NCBI RefSeq assembly: GCF_021646545.1
Contig: NZ_JAKIRP010000002.1
Coordinates: forward strand, 310,001 to 374,000
DNA length: 64,000 nt
DNA from: Chitinophaga filiformis
GTDB lineage: Bacteria > Bacteroidota > Bacteroidia > Chitinophagales > Chitinophagaceae
Reading direction: 5' to 3'
Below the pieces are notes generated by a model. The model was not told where the DNA came from. It searched no databases and saw nothing but the letters and a program-made list of their open reading frames with translations. A program made the translations under genes and the position numbers. Shown piece by piece: positions 1 to 9,685 of this stretch (positions within the stretch are counted from its first letter, which is position 1; each line of letters opens with the position of its first letter).

Positions 1-199
1 GTTTATCCTCGTGAGAGCCATGTGAAAAGTTCAGACGGAACACGTTAACGCCGGCTCTTACTAATGCCAGTAAGCCTTCATAGGTATCGCAGGCCGGGCC
101 GACAGTTGCTACGATTTTGGTTTTGTGCTGGGAATGTGCACGTGAAGCTTCATGATCCATCTGTTTGTGTACGTATTTTGATAAATCTTTTGTACTCAT
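1..199 (-). CDS. pyk: pyruvate kinase, N-terminal part (runs off window)
   Basis: Reading the minus strand from ATG at 199 gives a protein starting [12 protein letters not shown] and continuing [13 protein letters not shown], then [17 protein letters not shown]. This is the first beta-strand and substrate-binding region of pyruvate kinase, with the TK(I/V)VATVGPA and RxNFSHG motifs. The enzyme makes pyruvate and ATP from phosphoenolpyruvate in the cytoplasm. Only about 66 residues are present; the rest lies left of the window. It follows pfkA by 11 bp on the same strand, so the two key irreversible steps of glycolysis are very probably one transcript. Confidence 0.93.
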   Translation of the reverse strand, partial: MSTKDLSKYVHKQMDHEASRAHSQHKTKIVATVGPACDTYEGLLALVRAGVNVFRLNFSHGSHEDK

Positions 200-210
200 A
201 GCTCTATTTT

Positions 211-1191
211 TTAACTCGCAAGTATTTTAACCATCTTTAACCATTCCGGATCGAGGTGCTCTTTGGCTTTGATAGCCTGTTCCAGAGGGGTATATTGGAT
301 TTTGTTGTTTACAATGCCTACCATAACATTAGAAGTACCGTTCAACAGTGCTTCTACTGCTGCATAACCCATACGGCTGGCCAGGATGCGGTCCTGACAG
401 GAGGGAGAGCCACCACGCTGTATGTGCCCGAGGATACATACACGTGTATCCAGCTGCGGACAGCTGGCTTTTACCTGGCGGGCTACTTCTTCAGCGCCGC
501 CGGCGATGGAACCTTCAGCAACCACAATGATATTCACCAGCTTCCTGCGGCGCTCGTTGGTCTGCAGGTCTTCAATGATATCCTGTACATCGATCAGGTG
601 TTCCGGGGTCATGATGTGCTCAGCACCAGTGGAAATACCACTGTGCAGGGCAATATAACCTGCATCACGTCCCATTACTTCTATAACAAATAAACGGTCG
701 TGCGCATCAGCTGTATCGCGGATCTTGTCAATAGCATCCACAGCTGTGTTCACTGCCGTATCAAAACCAATGGTAAAATCAGTACCCGCAATATCCTTAT
801 CGATAGTGCCGGGTAAACCGATACATGGAATGTCGAATTCCTGGCTCATCTTATAAGCTCCGTTGAATGAACCGTCTCCCCCAATAACTACGATACCATC
901 AATATTGTGTTTCTTGAGATTTTCGTAGGCTTTCTGTCTGCCTTCTGCTTCGTAAAACTCTTTGCAACGTGCGGTCTTTAGAATGGTACCTCCGCGCTGA
1001 ATGATATTGGCCACAGATTTGGACTCCAAGGGAAATATTTCATTCTTCAGCATTCCCCTGTAGCCATACATAACACCATACACATTTAACTGATGGTAAA
1101 TTCCGGTCCTTACAACTGCACGAACGGCGGCATTCATGCCCGGCGCGTCTCCACCTGATGTAAGGACTGCGATGTTAGAAACTTTTTTCAT
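211..1191 (-). CDS. pfkA: ATP-dependent 6-phosphofructokinase
   Basis: A 326-residue protein of normal length for bacterial PfkA, phosphorylating fructose-6-phosphate in glycolysis. Visible motifs are the ATP-binding [10 protein letters not shown] (residues 13-22), GGDGS (104-108), and PGTIDKD (127-133) with Asp131 as the likely catalytic base; a substrate-binding region MGRDAG and the C-terminal HIQRGG motif are also present. The GGDG motif points to ATP rather than pyrophosphate as phosphate donor, by family knowledge. The gene lies immediately upstream of pyk (11 bp gap), so coexpression is expected. A promoter-like box sits about 190 bp upstream. Confidence 0.96.
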   Translation of the reverse strand: MKKVSNIAVLTSGGDAPGMNAAVRAVVRTGIYHQLNVYGVMYGYRGMLKNEIFPLESKSVANIIQRGGTILKTARCKEFYEAEGRQKAYENLKKHNIDGIVVIGGDGSFNGAYKMSQEFDIPCIGLPGTIDKDIAGTDFTIGFDTAVNTAVDAIDKIRDTADAHDRLFVIEVMGRDAGYIALHSGISTGAEHIMTPEHLIDVQDIIEDLQTNERRRKLVNIIVVAEGSIAGGAEEVARQVKASCPQLDTRVCILGHIQRGGSPSCQDRILASRMGYAAVEALLNGTSNVMVGIVNNKIQYTPLEQAIKAKEHLDPEWLKMVKILAS

Positions 1192-1523
1192 AGTTATGTT
1201 TATTTCCCTCTCTACGTTTTTATGTTGGATTCAGGGAATCCGGTGTCTTTTTAGCTTCCTATACCTCTAAATACCCCTAACGTGTGATATTGCATCCCCT
1301 GTTTTCCAACCCCCTGCTTTTATCTTTTTTCCTGAAAATCACGCTGCTTATGCATAAATTGCCAGGAAAATATCTAAGTGGCGCACAAAAATAACATTTT
1401 GCGTATTCTTTCTAATAGTATTCTGATGAATTACACGAAATTTTCATTTTTAATTAATCAACCAGATAATTTTTTTAAAAAATATACATAGATATAATTT
1501 AAATGTAAACCCAAACAATTCAA
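1192..1523. other. divergent intergenic region, pfkA / prolyl oligopeptidase
   Basis: 332 bp, AT-rich, between two divergent genes. It must hold both promoters. One good -7 box is seen for pfkA on the minus strand (1386-1393). On the plus side only AT-rich sequence (TATAATTTAAATG just before the peptidase start) is visible, without a clear TAnnTTTG match. No small gene or RNA is evident. Confidence 0.6.
1386..1393 (-). promoter_or_regulatory. putative promoter -7 box for pfkA-pyk
   Basis: The minus strand reads TATTTTTG, an exact fit to the Bacteroidota consensus TAnnTTTG. No convincing TTTG -33 element was found at the usual spacing. It would give an untranslated leader of roughly 190 nt before pfkA. 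Confidence 0.45.
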
Positions 1524-3650
1524 ATGGAAGCAAGTAAACTCAGACGCCCTATCTTTACTTTTTTGTACTTATTTATGATAACAGGACCTGCCATTGCGCA
1601 ACAGACGGGAATTATTTATCCGCAAACTAATAAAACAGACGTTACCGACAACTACCATGGTACCATCGTTGCTGATCCGTATCGCTGGCTGGAAGATGAT
1701 AACAGTCCTGAAACAAAGGCATGGGTGAAGGCAGAGAATGCCGTTACCAGCGCTTATCTCGACAAGATCCCTTTTCGCGGAGCTGTTAAAAAGAGGCTCG
1801 AAGAATTGTGGAACTACCCCAAGATGGGTACACCATTCAAAAGAGGAGAATATTACTACCTCTTCAAAAATGATGGTCTGCAGAACCAGGCCGTGCTGTA
1901 CCGCCAGCGATCGCTGACAGGCACTCCCGAGGTCTTTATCGATCCCAACAAGTTCTCGGAAGCTGGTACTGTAGCGCTTGGAAGCCTCTCATTTTCAAAA
2001 GATGCTAAATATGTGGCCTATCAGATCGCCAAGGCGGGTTCTGACTGGCAACAGGCTTTTGTAATGGACGTGGAAAGCAAGCAGCTGCTGAAAGACTCGA
2101 TTGACTGGATCAAGTTCAGCAATATCTCCTGGAGGAAGGACGGCTTCTACTATAGCCGGTACGATAAACCTACAGAAGAGAACAAATTATCTAAAAAGAA
2201 CGAATTCCATAAAGTATACTATCACCGCCTGGGTACCTCCCAGGACCAGGATGAGCTGATCTACCAGGACAAAGAACATCCGCTGCGTAACCTCGGCGTA
2301 GAGGCTACAGAAGATGAGCGCTTCCTCATTCTGCACGAGTCTGAAGGAACCTCCGGCAACCAGTTGTCTTACTGGGACCTGCAGGACCCAACCCAGAAAG
2401 AATTCAGATTGCTGGTGAAAGGCTTCGAGTTCGAGCCTAATGTGATCGACAATGATGGCGACAAGTTGCTGTTGCTCACCAACGAGGGCGCGCCAAATTA
2501 TAAGGTAGAGCTTGTAGATCCGAAGAACCCTTCCAGTCGCAAGCTGATCATCCCTGAGCAGAAAGAGGTATTGAAGGAAGTAAGCACTGGTGGCAGGAGA
2601 TTGTTCGCCACCTACCTGAAGGACGCTTCTTCCAGGGTCGCACAATATAGCTATGACGGTAAACTTGACTGGCAGATCGGTCTGCCAGGTATCGGTACCA
2701 CCGGCGGTTTTGCCGCGACCGCTAAGGATAAGGAATTATTCTATTCCTTTACGTCTTTCGTTGCCCCGGCAACTATATATAAATATGACATAGCTACGGG
2801 TAAGTCAAATCTCTTCGCTAAAACGGAAGTGAAATTCCGCCAGGAAGACTATGAGACCAAACAGCTTTTCTTTGCCAGCAAGGATGGAACGAAAGTGCCT
2901 GTCTTCCTCTCTTATAAGAAAGGGCTTCAACTGAACGGTCAGAATCCCGTGCTGTTGTACGGCTATGGTGGTTTCAACATTCCCATGACGCCCGCGTTTA
3001 GTGTCTCAAACCTCTTGTTCATGGAGCAGGGAGGTATTTACGCTGTAGTATCTCTGAGAGGTGGTAATGAATATGGTGAAGCATGGCATAAGGCAGGTAT
3101 GCTGGAAAAAAAGCAGAACGTATTTGACGACTTCATCTCGGCTGCCGAATTTCTGGTGAAATCTAAATATACCAGTCCTTCGAAACTGGCTATCCGTGGT
3201 GGCTCCAACGGAGGCTTGCTGGTAGGCGCCTGTATGACACAGCGCCCTGACCTGTTCAAGGTGGCATTGCCTGCAGTAGGGGTGATGGACATGCTGCGTT
3301 TCCAGAACTTCACGATTGGCTGGGCATGGGTGACCGAGTTTGGTACAAGCGCGAAGGCAGATCAATTCCCTTACCTGTACAAATATTCTCCGCTGCATAA
3401 CCTGAAAGCGGGTACGCAGTATCCGGCTACCCTTATCACAACAGCTGATCATGACGACCGTGTAGTACCAGCGCACTCATTTAAATTTGCAGCTGCCCTG
3501 CAGGCCGCCAACGCCGGTACTAACCCAACGCTTATACGTATTGAAACCCAGGCGGGCCACGGAGCGGGTAAACCGACATCTAAAATGATCGAGGAAGCCG
3601 CCGATGTATGGGCATTCACGATGTATAATCTGGGTATGAGCTTTAAGTAA
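1524..3650 (+). CDS. secreted prolyl oligopeptidase (S9A family)
   Basis: A 708-residue serine peptidase with an N-terminal signal peptide (hydrophobic FTFLYLFMITGPAIAQ, cleavage near residue 26). An N-terminal beta-propeller is followed by an alpha/beta-hydrolase domain. The catalytic triad is readable: Ser561 in GGSNGGLL, Asp in HDDRVVP (residues 643-649) and His679 in QAGHGAGKP, as in prolyl endopeptidases that cut short peptides after proline. YGYGGFN forms the usual oxyanion-side strand. The signal peptide places it in the periplasm or outside. It is monocistronic, ending in a strong hairpin terminator 25 bp after the stop. Confidence 0.93.
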   Translation: MEASKLRRPIFTFLYLFMITGPAIAQQTGIIYPQTNKTDVTDNYHGTIVADPYRWLEDDNSPETKAWVKAENAVTSAYLDKIPFRGAVKKRLEELWNYPKMGTPFKRGEYYYLFKNDGLQNQAVLYRQRSLTGTPEVFIDPNKFSEAGTVALGSLSFSKDAKYVAYQIAKAGSDWQQAFVMDVESKQLLKDSIDWIKFSNISWRKDGFYYSRYDKPTEENKLSKKNEFHKVYYHRLGTSQDQDELIYQDKEHPLRNLGVEATEDERFLILHESEGTSGNQLSYWDLQDPTQKEFRLLVKGFEFEPNVIDNDGDKLLLLTNEGAPNYKVELVDPKNPSSRKLIIPEQKEVLKEVSTGGRRLFATYLKDASSRVAQYSYDGKLDWQIGLPGIGTTGGFAATAKDKELFYSFTSFVAPATIYKYDIATGKSNLFAKTEVKFRQEDYETKQLFFASKDGTKVPVFLSYKKGLQLNGQNPVLLYGYGGFNIPMTPAFSVSNLLFMEQGGIYAVVSLRGGNEYGEAWHKAGMLEKKQNVFDDFISAAEFLVKSKYTSPSKLAIRGGSNGGLLVGACMTQRPDLFKVALPAVGVMDMLRFQNFTIGWAWVTEFGTSAKADQFPYLYKYSPLHNLKAGTQYPATLITTADHDDRVVPAHSFKFAAALQAANAGTNPTLIRIETQAGHGAGKPTSKMIEEAADVWAFTMYNLGMSFK

Positions 3651-3675
3651 AATATATTAGATCATTAACGTCAAT

Positions 3676-3704
3676 GGCCGTATCAAACCGATACGGCCTT
3701 TTTT
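3676..3704 (+). terminator. intrinsic terminator after prolyl oligopeptidase
   Basis: Stem GGCCGTATC / GATACGGCC (9 bp, 5-nt loop) followed by six T residues, 25 bp after the stop at 3650. Confidence 0.9.
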
Positions 3705-3917
3705 ATTCAGCTTACTTCCCTTGCCGTAGCCTTTTAACTGTTGACCATCAGCAATATTATGATCCCGACAGCTTGTATCTGGTTCACAGTAGTGTCGTCT
3801 TGCAGATGATACAATTCCTGGAAACGCTGGTATTGTCTTGCCAGGTGCTTTCCTGTCCGGCATTTATATGACTATTTTTAATAATTTTACATCAATACTA
3901 ACCAAGAATTCCTATAC

Positions 3918-5222
3918 ATGACACACTTATACCTATGTGCTTTGACAGCAACCATGCTGTTAGCAACCGCCTGCAGTAAAGACGGCGGTTCTGAAACTCC
4001 TACCCCGGAACCGGCCCCCGACAAAACCCAGGTTACCTTTAATTATAACCAGATCGGAGCATTCGAGCTTTCTACTATGATCAACGGACCTGGCATCTAT
4101 GCAACAATCAGCAATGGTGTATCTGGCCGGGCATTTACATATGAACTGGTTGGCAGCAATGGTCTGGAAAAGGCAACAGATACACTGGTGAAAGGCAGCG
4201 GTAAGCTGAATGCAAGTGGTGGCGCTACACTTGGATTAAATGGGTTGATACGTTACCGTGATGGTGAAATGACCCTGAAGGTAACACTTAGCGGCCCCGA
4301 TACAACAATACAGGTAAAAACCGAGAAGGCTGAATACAAGATCAGGGATTACCGTGATTTCATTAATATGTACGCCATGCGTAATCCTGATGCATCAGAT
4401 CATTATGTGCAGGTGCAAGATTTCGCTTTCCCCGATACAATGTTCAACAGGGCGCCTTGCTTTCGCAGCCTGAAAGGCACTTATGACGGCCAGGGGCATA
4501 AGATCACCAACCTGAAGATCAACGCACCACATAAAGAAAATCAGTCTTCATACATAGGCCTGTTCGCTGATGCAGACAGCGGCAGCACAATAAAGAATAT
4601 CAGACTCGAACTTGCTCCGGAGGGTTTTGCAGGCGTAGAGGGACAATATGGAGGTATAGTAGGTTTTTCCTGGCATGCAAATATTATTGCCTGTTCGGTG
4701 AAAGGTGACATTGTGGTAGATAAGAGCGTATTTTCTTACGCGGGCGGCATTTCGGGATTTAACTACAATACCAATATGACAGGTTGTTCTTTCAGGGGAC
4801 ATCTGAAAGCAAGTAACGTGGGGGGCCTGATGGGCAGTTTTGGAGGGTGCAACATCAACATGTGTTACGCTTATTTCTCCTTCGATGCTTATGGTGCTGG
4901 CGGACTCGCCGGTGTGCCGGCAGGAGATGGCCATATCTCCAATAGTTATGCTATTGTACATGATTACAACGCAGATGTATCCCGCTTCCTTTCTATGGGG
5001 CCTTTAACGCCCACGAGCACTACTATTATCACCAATTGTTTCGCAACGGCAGGTACTCCCGAACCAGGCGTAAGAATGGCCACTAACATCTCAGAACTTG
5101 GTATACAGGCGGCTACGCTGGAAGTAGTGGAATGGCCGGCCGGTACTACTGCCCCCGCAGGTAAACGACCATTCAGACTGGATACAGATTTTGACCATCC
5201 GTTAAAATTATGGTGGGAATAA
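3918..5222 (+). CDS. GLUG-motif surface lipoprotein
   Basis: A 434-residue lipoprotein: signal peptide ending in lipobox LATAC with Cys19, then an acidic/proline linker (SETPTPEPAPD). An N-terminal beta domain (about 40-140) is followed by a repeat region with GTYDGQGHKITNLKI, then IGLFAD, YGGIVGFS, YAGGISGF, NVGGLMGS and GAGGLAGV segments about 30-40 residues apart. This is the GLUG-repeat pattern, a right-handed beta-helix type known from bacterial surface proteins and adhesin-like or peptidase-associated domains. Export to the outer membrane is inferred; the ligand is unknown. It stands alone, with a terminator on each side. Confidence 0.75.
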   Translation: MTHLYLCALTATMLLATACSKDGGSETPTPEPAPDKTQVTFNYNQIGAFELSTMINGPGIYATISNGVSGRAFTYELVGSNGLEKATDTLVKGSGKLNASGGATLGLNGLIRYRDGEMTLKVTLSGPDTTIQVKTEKAEYKIRDYRDFINMYAMRNPDASDHYVQVQDFAFPDTMFNRAPCFRSLKGTYDGQGHKITNLKINAPHKENQSSYIGLFADADSGSTIKNIRLELAPEGFAGVEGQYGGIVGFSWHANIIACSVKGDIVVDKSVFSYAGGISGFNYNTNMTGCSFRGHLKASNVGGLMGSFGGCNINMCYAYFSFDAYGAGGLAGVPAGDGHISNSYAIVHDYNADVSRFLSMGPLTPTSTTIITNCFATAGTPEPGVRMATNISELGIQAATLEVVEWPAGTTAPAGKRPFRLDTDFDHPLKLWWE

Positions 5223-5252
5223 ATCTGCTGCTTATCTGAGCCATGGATATTC

Positions 5253-5292
5253 AAAAAAACAAGGCTGACCGGTAGGTCAGCCTTGTTTTTTT
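5253..5292. terminator. bidirectional hairpin terminator
   Basis: A perfect stem A7CAAGGCTGACC / GGTCAGCCTTGT7 with a 4-nt GGTA loop lies 30 bp after the GLUG lipoprotein stop. T-runs on both strands make it usable in either direction. Confidence 0.9.
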
Positions 5293-5535
5293 GACCAGAT
5301 ATCTTTAACAATAATCGTATGTCCGTGTAAGCGATCTTCTTGTTTTGAGCTGATTTATATGCTTGCAGGCTTTCAAACCCGCTGCCCTCCATGCTTTCTT
5401 CCTTCCTGTCTGGCTGCAATCTGCCTGCTGCGCCGGTGTCCTTCATTGCAGAAGGAATCGATAATCCTGTTGTTCCGCAGTAATTGGTAATTCGGAATTG
5501 AAACTGAATTCGTAATTTTAGTAAAAGGCATAGAA

Positions 5536-6429
5536 ATGAAGGTATTAATCACAGGAAGCAACGGATTATTGGGCCAGCACCTAATTCCAGTTTTTTTGGA
5601 GGATGGCCGGTATCAGGTAATAGCCAGCGGGCGAGGTCCTAACCGTTTGCCGATGCAGACGGGATATACCTACGAAGCTACCAATCTGCGGGATGCCACC
5701 AGCGTGCGGCACCTGCTGGAAAAGCATCAGCCGGATATACTGATCCATGCTGCGGCTATGACCCAGGTAGATGATTGTGAACGCAATAAAGACCTCTGCT
5801 GGGATACCAATGTAGCGGCAACGCGTTATTTATTGCAGGCTGCAGAAAAGCATAACACCTTCTTCATTTTCCTGTCTACCGATTTTGTATTTGATGGTTT
5901 ACAGGGACCCTATGCAGAAGAAGATGCAGTCAACCCCATCAGCTATTATGGTTCCAGCAAGGTAGCGGCAGAAAGTATGGTCCGCAACAGTAAGCTTCCC
6001 TGGGCTATCGTACGTACGGTACTGGTATATGGCGTTGCGGCAGATCCCAAACGCAGTAATATTATTACCTGGGTAAAGAACAACCTGGAGCAGGGTAAGA
6101 AACTGAAGGTGGTGGACGACCAGTGGCGTACCCCAACGCTCGTACAGGACCTCGCCGTAGGATGTAAACTGGTAGCAGACAAGAAAGCCACCGGTATATT
6201 CCACATCTCAGGAAAGGAAACGCTGACCCCTTATCAGATGGCAGTACAAACTGCCGGTTATTTCAAACTGAACACACAGCTTCTTGAAAAGGTAGACGCC
6301 AAAAGCTTCACACAACCTGCCAAACGCCCCGCTAAAACAGGTTTTGTTATAGACAAGGCCGTGAAAGAGCTGGGTTTTGCTCCCCATAGTTTTGAAGAAG
6401 GACTGGAAATCGTTGCAAAAGAAATTTAG
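5536..6429 (+). CDS. SDR-family dTDP-4-dehydrorhamnose reductase-like enzyme
   Basis: A 297-residue extended short-chain dehydrogenase of RmlD length. It has the NAD(P)-binding GSNGLLG (7-13), DILIHAAAMTQVDDCE typical of RmlD, STDFVFDG, and the catalytic YGSSK (YxxxK). RmlD makes dTDP-L-rhamnose from the 4-keto sugar; an alternative is one of the RmlD-like sugar-nucleotide or methionine-adenosyltransferase-associated reductases. The other three rml genes are not adjacent, so the pathway assignment is inferred and no symbol is given. It is monocistronic. Confidence 0.75.
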   Translation: MKVLITGSNGLLGQHLIPVFLEDGRYQVIASGRGPNRLPMQTGYTYEATNLRDATSVRHLLEKHQPDILIHAAAMTQVDDCERNKDLCWDTNVAATRYLLQAAEKHNTFFIFLSTDFVFDGLQGPYAEEDAVNPISYYGSSKVAAESMVRNSKLPWAIVRTVLVYGVAADPKRSNIITWVKNNLEQGKKLKVVDDQWRTPTLVQDLAVGCKLVADKKATGIFHISGKETLTPYQMAVQTAGYFKLNTQLLEKVDAKSFTQPAKRPAKTGFVIDKAVKELGFAPHSFEEGLEIVAKEI

Positions 6430-6780
6430 TGTATCTATAGCTCCAGGGTACACGTTTCCCCAATGTAATTCAGGATCAGAGCTGGCTGTAGTTCCCATCG
6501 AAAGGTATCTTGCCTTTGGGAGTGCCGTTGCCTGTTGGCAGGGAGATGTCCTGGGCAAGCACCTTGTCTCAGAGGCTTCTTGTCTCTCATGTATTTGTTG
6601 TGGACATCGGAGGTAGGCCTATGGGCCCGGGCATTCCATCCAAAGTGTTTCGCCAGGGCCACCACATGTAAGACGGCCGTATTTCAGGCTGCAGTTTGTA
6701 TAAAAAGAGGCGGGGTAGTACTTCTTGTTTGGAAGTACTACCCCGCCTGGTATTATTTATCCGCCTGGGATAATCTATGA
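6430..6780. other. intergenic region without a recognisable gene
   Basis: 351 bp between convergent genes, much longer than other convergent gaps here. A 76-codon minus-strand frame (6435-6665) is not supported by any recognisable motif. Only the hairpin at 6708-6748 is clearly functional. The remainder could be a gene remnant but I cannot name a parent. Confidence 0.5.
6708..6748 (-). terminator. terminator of the HU/SPOR-like gene
   Basis: A perfect 17-bp stem (AGGCGGGGTAGTACTTC and its complement) with a 7-nt loop. On the minus strand it is followed by CTTTTTATA, so it ends transcripts of the gene stopping at 6781. The plus-strand side lacks a T-run. Confidence 0.85.
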
Positions 6781-7887
6781 TTACTTTTTGGGTGAATTCA
6801 CCAGAAAGACTTTAGTAACCCCGTACTTTTTGGCTACTGAATCCTTCATCACAGCAGTATCGGCTGGAAGAGTATTGAAGTGTTCGCCCAGCATAAGCAA
6901 TGTAGAATCATTATTGGTGTCCAGTACCACCGGTTGCCCCCATACATTTTTTCGCGTCTTGTACTTGGCCAATCCCGCCTTTTTGTTTTTAAATGTTTCA
7001 AAAACAACATCATATTCCAGCGTCGCCGGGTCTGCAGGTGTGGCGGCAGCTGCCTGAGATGAACTGTCCTCCGCTGGTGGCTGAGGTGCTGGCACTGCCT
7101 CAACAGGGGACGGATTAAGGGCGCTTTCCGCTCTTGTGATCTGTGGTCTGTTCTTGTTGACAGAATACCATACAATAACGGCCGTCGCTACTGAGGCTAC
7201 CGGGATGGCAATCCACAGCCAGCGCAATTTGGAAGGTATTTCCCTGGTATATCCTTCATATTCATAGTCCTCCGTTGCAGCAGCAGTCGTCGCAGGCGGT
7301 TTAATTCCCTGATCCGAAGACGCTGCCGGCGGGATGGAAGATGCGGATGAGGTTGATGAAGGTGTGGAAGCCGGAGATGCAGCAGCAGAGGAAGAAGATG
7401 ATGACGACGGTGATGCCGTCAGGTGATCCACCACCTGCTTATTCACTACCTCTTTCGTACCTACCGTTACCTTGTGACTCGCATCCTGCCTGATCACCGG
7501 GCTCACATGCAGTACATCCCTTGTGATGACCGGTGGTTCCTGTTCAAAGGAGATCCTGCCCACCGCATTGGCGAGCAGCTTTCCGACACCAGGTATCACC
7601 ACAGGCTCGCCCTTTTTCAGCAGCTGCCTGAAATCATCTATGTACTTTTCCATCTTCAGCTGTGCGATGGCAGGCACCAGAAGCTCTTTCTGGGAGATCC
7701 ACTCTACCAGACCTCCGTCGTTAGTCAATGTTTCCTCAAATGTGATAATCTCTCCCGGAGGGGATATTGTTTTATTGGTGACATCGTAACGTGCGGGGGT
7801 ATGCGTCAGTTTGAATACGCCTAGTTGGGGCAGACAGCAGGTATGCTGCCTGAACAAAATTTCCTGTATGTATTGCTGTAGTACCAA
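6781..7887 (-). CDS. HU-CCDC81-like / SPOR-like inner-membrane protein
   Basis: A 368-residue protein. Residues 1-130 look like the tandem bacterial HU-CCDC81 domains: a short first unit (CLPQLGVFKL) and a second with FRQLLKKGEPVVIPGVGKLL. A low-complexity Ser/Ala/Pro linker (about 155-200) leads to a single membrane segment (LRWLWIAIPVASVATAVIVWY, about 223-243), another Pro/Ala linker, and a C-terminal 80-residue domain with YDVVFETFKNKKAGLAKY and VTKVFLVN that fits the SPOR peptidoglycan-binding fold. Such proteins are known in Bacteroidota; a cell-wall or division role is inferred. It lies downstream of the TPR and barrel genes on the same strand, with a hairpin repeat between. Confidence 0.72.
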   Translation of the reverse strand: MVLQQYIQEILFRQHTCCLPQLGVFKLTHTPARYDVTNKTISPPGEIITFEETLTNDGGLVEWISQKELLVPAIAQLKMEKYIDDFRQLLKKGEPVVIPGVGKLLANAVGRISFEQEPPVITRDVLHVSPVIRQDASHKVTVGTKEVVNKQVVDHLTASPSSSSSSSAAASPASTPSSTSSASSIPPAASSDQGIKPPATTAAATEDYEYEGYTREIPSKLRWLWIAIPVASVATAVIVWYSVNKNRPQITRAESALNPSPVEAVPAPQPPAEDSSSQAAAATPADPATLEYDVVFETFKNKKAGLAKYKTRKNVWGQPVVLDTNNDSTLLMLGEHFNTLPADTAVMKDSVAKKYGVTKVFLVNSPKK

Positions 7888-7941
7888 TTACGTAGATATT
7901 CCTATTATTATAAAATGACTCTCTCGAACGGAATCAGGAGC

Positions 7942-7988
7942 TAAGGATCAGGAATGGGGCAATATATTATGTTAATTCCTGATCCTTA
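7942..7988 (-). repeat. intergenic hairpin repeat, ATCAGGAAT family (copy 1)
   Basis: TAAGGATCAGGAAT (7942-7955) pairs perfectly with ATTCCTGATCCTTA (7975-7988) around a 19-nt loop. It lies 30 bp downstream of the barrel-protein stop and before the next gene. No T-run follows, so it is not a classical terminator. Related copies occur at 31413, 33525 and 35153. Confidence 0.75.
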
Positions 7989-8018
7989 AACCTTGATTAT
8001 GACTGCAATTTTACGATT

Positions 8019-9668
8019 TTAAAATTTAATCATCACGCCTCCCAGTACATTCAGCCCGTAGGTGGGGTATCCGTACCAGCGCTGGTATTTGGTGTTAAAC
8101 AGGTTATTGGCATTTACCCAGATGTTGAAATTCCTGCCAATATCGTAGTTCGCGCCAGCGCTCAGGTCCCATTTACCTTTGGTTTTATCGAAATCCTGCG
8201 TAGCAAATACCTGGTAGTAAGTACCGCCCAGATAATACAGGTTCGCATTCAGATGCAGCTTTTTAGCAATAGTGTATTGCGCGAAGGCGTCTGCCTGGAA
8301 AGGGATCAGGCCCCATGGCTTGATCTCGGTCTTCTGTTTGTTATAGTTGAACCAGTCGAAAGCTAACCTCATCTGGAACTTTTCCTCCTGTATATAGCCC
8401 ACTTCTGCATGCAGGTTAAAGGCTTTCAGCTCCTCCTCATTTTTGGTGTAGAAGGTTTTACCGTCAATGCTGTCATTCACGAACAGCGGCAGGTTATGCC
8501 AGGTCACAGCGGCAAACTTGGTATTGTAGTTAAAATGGCTGCCGATCGTTCCTTTGATACCGGTGTATTTCTCTTCTACTCTCGTATTCAGGATCCCCGG
8601 GCCATAGCTGCCGATGAACGGATTCTGGTTAGCCAGGTTGCGGTAACTGTTCTTGTTAACGTAAGAGATCCATCCACTGCTCAGGATCACTTTCTTGTAG
8701 ATAATATGCGACTCGTTCACGATGTCTGGCAGCAGGTAGAACTTACTGTTGGTCCAGGTAGGGTTCACACCTGCATGCAATACAAAGCGTGGCTTGATGA
8801 TCTCCAATGCCGGATGAATGGCCACCACATTATTGTTGATCTGCTCATGATCGTCTTCTTTGAATGAAGACAGGTCAAAGATGCCCTCTGCTCTCAGGTA
8901 AATATCCTCAAACAGTTGCTTGGATACCGGGATCTTGAAGATAGCGGTAGGCTCTTTACGTTTATAGGAATCGCTGAAGTAAATGAATTTTGCAGAAGGC
9001 TCGAATTTAAATGCCCAGTCGTTCAGTGTCCTGTTCTTCGCGCCTACTTGTGCGGTGAACTGGTTAAAGGTCTGTCTGATATCATTTTTGGCGAACTCCA
9101 GTGTGGCATGATCATACCCATAATAATGCACCTGGTTGCGGTCGTACCCGATACTACCGTTTACTTCCCACAGGGGAGTGAAGTAGGTACCTGAACCCAG
9201 TACATTGAGCGCACTATAGTCCTGGTTCTTGATATCTCCTTTGGAGGAGGTATAGTTTACATACAATCCGAAGTTATATTTTTCCTGTCTGCCGGTACCA
9301 AAACCTGCCTGTACCAGGGGCGTGCTCAGATTACCATAACCGACCTTGATGAAGTTGTTCTGTAACCGGCTCAGTGAATCCTTACCCAGCGCCAGTGGCT
9401 TTAGCGGAATGGGCTGGTACATGAAATAAAGGTTCAGGGCCGGTACCTGGTACTGCAACCGCGGACGGGTAGTATCAAAACCGGGCAGGGAAGCTGTCAG
9501 GTTCAGTTTGGCTGCATCCCGCAGTTTGGGCCGGTAGTTGGAAATGATATCGATAGTTTCTTCCTTCAGGTTCTCCTGTGCGTAAGCCTGCTGATGCATC
9601 ATGATACCTGCTGCACTGCAACCTGCTACTGCCAGAAACCGGTGAATATGTTTGATATAAGCGTTCAT
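8019..9668 (-). CDS. plugless TonB-receptor-like outer-membrane beta-barrel protein
   Basis: A 549-residue protein with a signal peptide (to about residue 30, AYAQ). After a short periplasmic segment (ETIDIISNYRPKLRDAAKL) it is all alternating aromatic/polar strands, ending NLFNTKYQRWYGYPTYGLNV and a final Phe, which is the C-terminal pattern of TonB-dependent receptors. At this length there is no room for a plug domain before a 22-strand barrel, and no SusC-type carboxypeptidase-like domain is present. It begins 17 bp after the TPR gene, so the two are one operon and may form one outer-membrane complex (inference). Substrate unknown. Confidence 0.75.
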   Translation of the reverse strand: MNAYIKHIHRFLAVAGCSAAGIMMHQQAYAQENLKEETIDIISNYRPKLRDAAKLNLTASLPGFDTTRPRLQYQVPALNLYFMYQPIPLKPLALGKDSLSRLQNNFIKVGYGNLSTPLVQAGFGTGRQEKYNFGLYVNYTSSKGDIKNQDYSALNVLGSGTYFTPLWEVNGSIGYDRNQVHYYGYDHATLEFAKNDIRQTFNQFTAQVGAKNRTLNDWAFKFEPSAKFIYFSDSYKRKEPTAIFKIPVSKQLFEDIYLRAEGIFDLSSFKEDDHEQINNNVVAIHPALEIIKPRFVLHAGVNPTWTNSKFYLLPDIVNESHIIYKKVILSSGWISYVNKNSYRNLANQNPFIGSYGPGILNTRVEEKYTGIKGTIGSHFNYNTKFAAVTWHNLPLFVNDSIDGKTFYTKNEEELKAFNLHAEVGYIQEEKFQMRLAFDWFNYNKQKTEIKPWGLIPFQADAFAQYTIAKKLHLNANLYYLGGTYYQVFATQDFDKTKGKWDLSAGANYDIGRNFNIWVNANNLFNTKYQRWYGYPTYGLNVLGGVMIKF

Positions 9669-9685
9669 GCTAACGTAATTCGGAA

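Noticed and set aside
256..693. Plus-strand frame within pfkA
   Set aside because: Antisense shadow of a certain gene without its own motif.
6435..6665. A 76-codon minus-strand frame between rmlD-like and HU/SPOR genes
   Set aside because: The composition (many Arg, His, Gln) and absence of a family suggest a chance frame.
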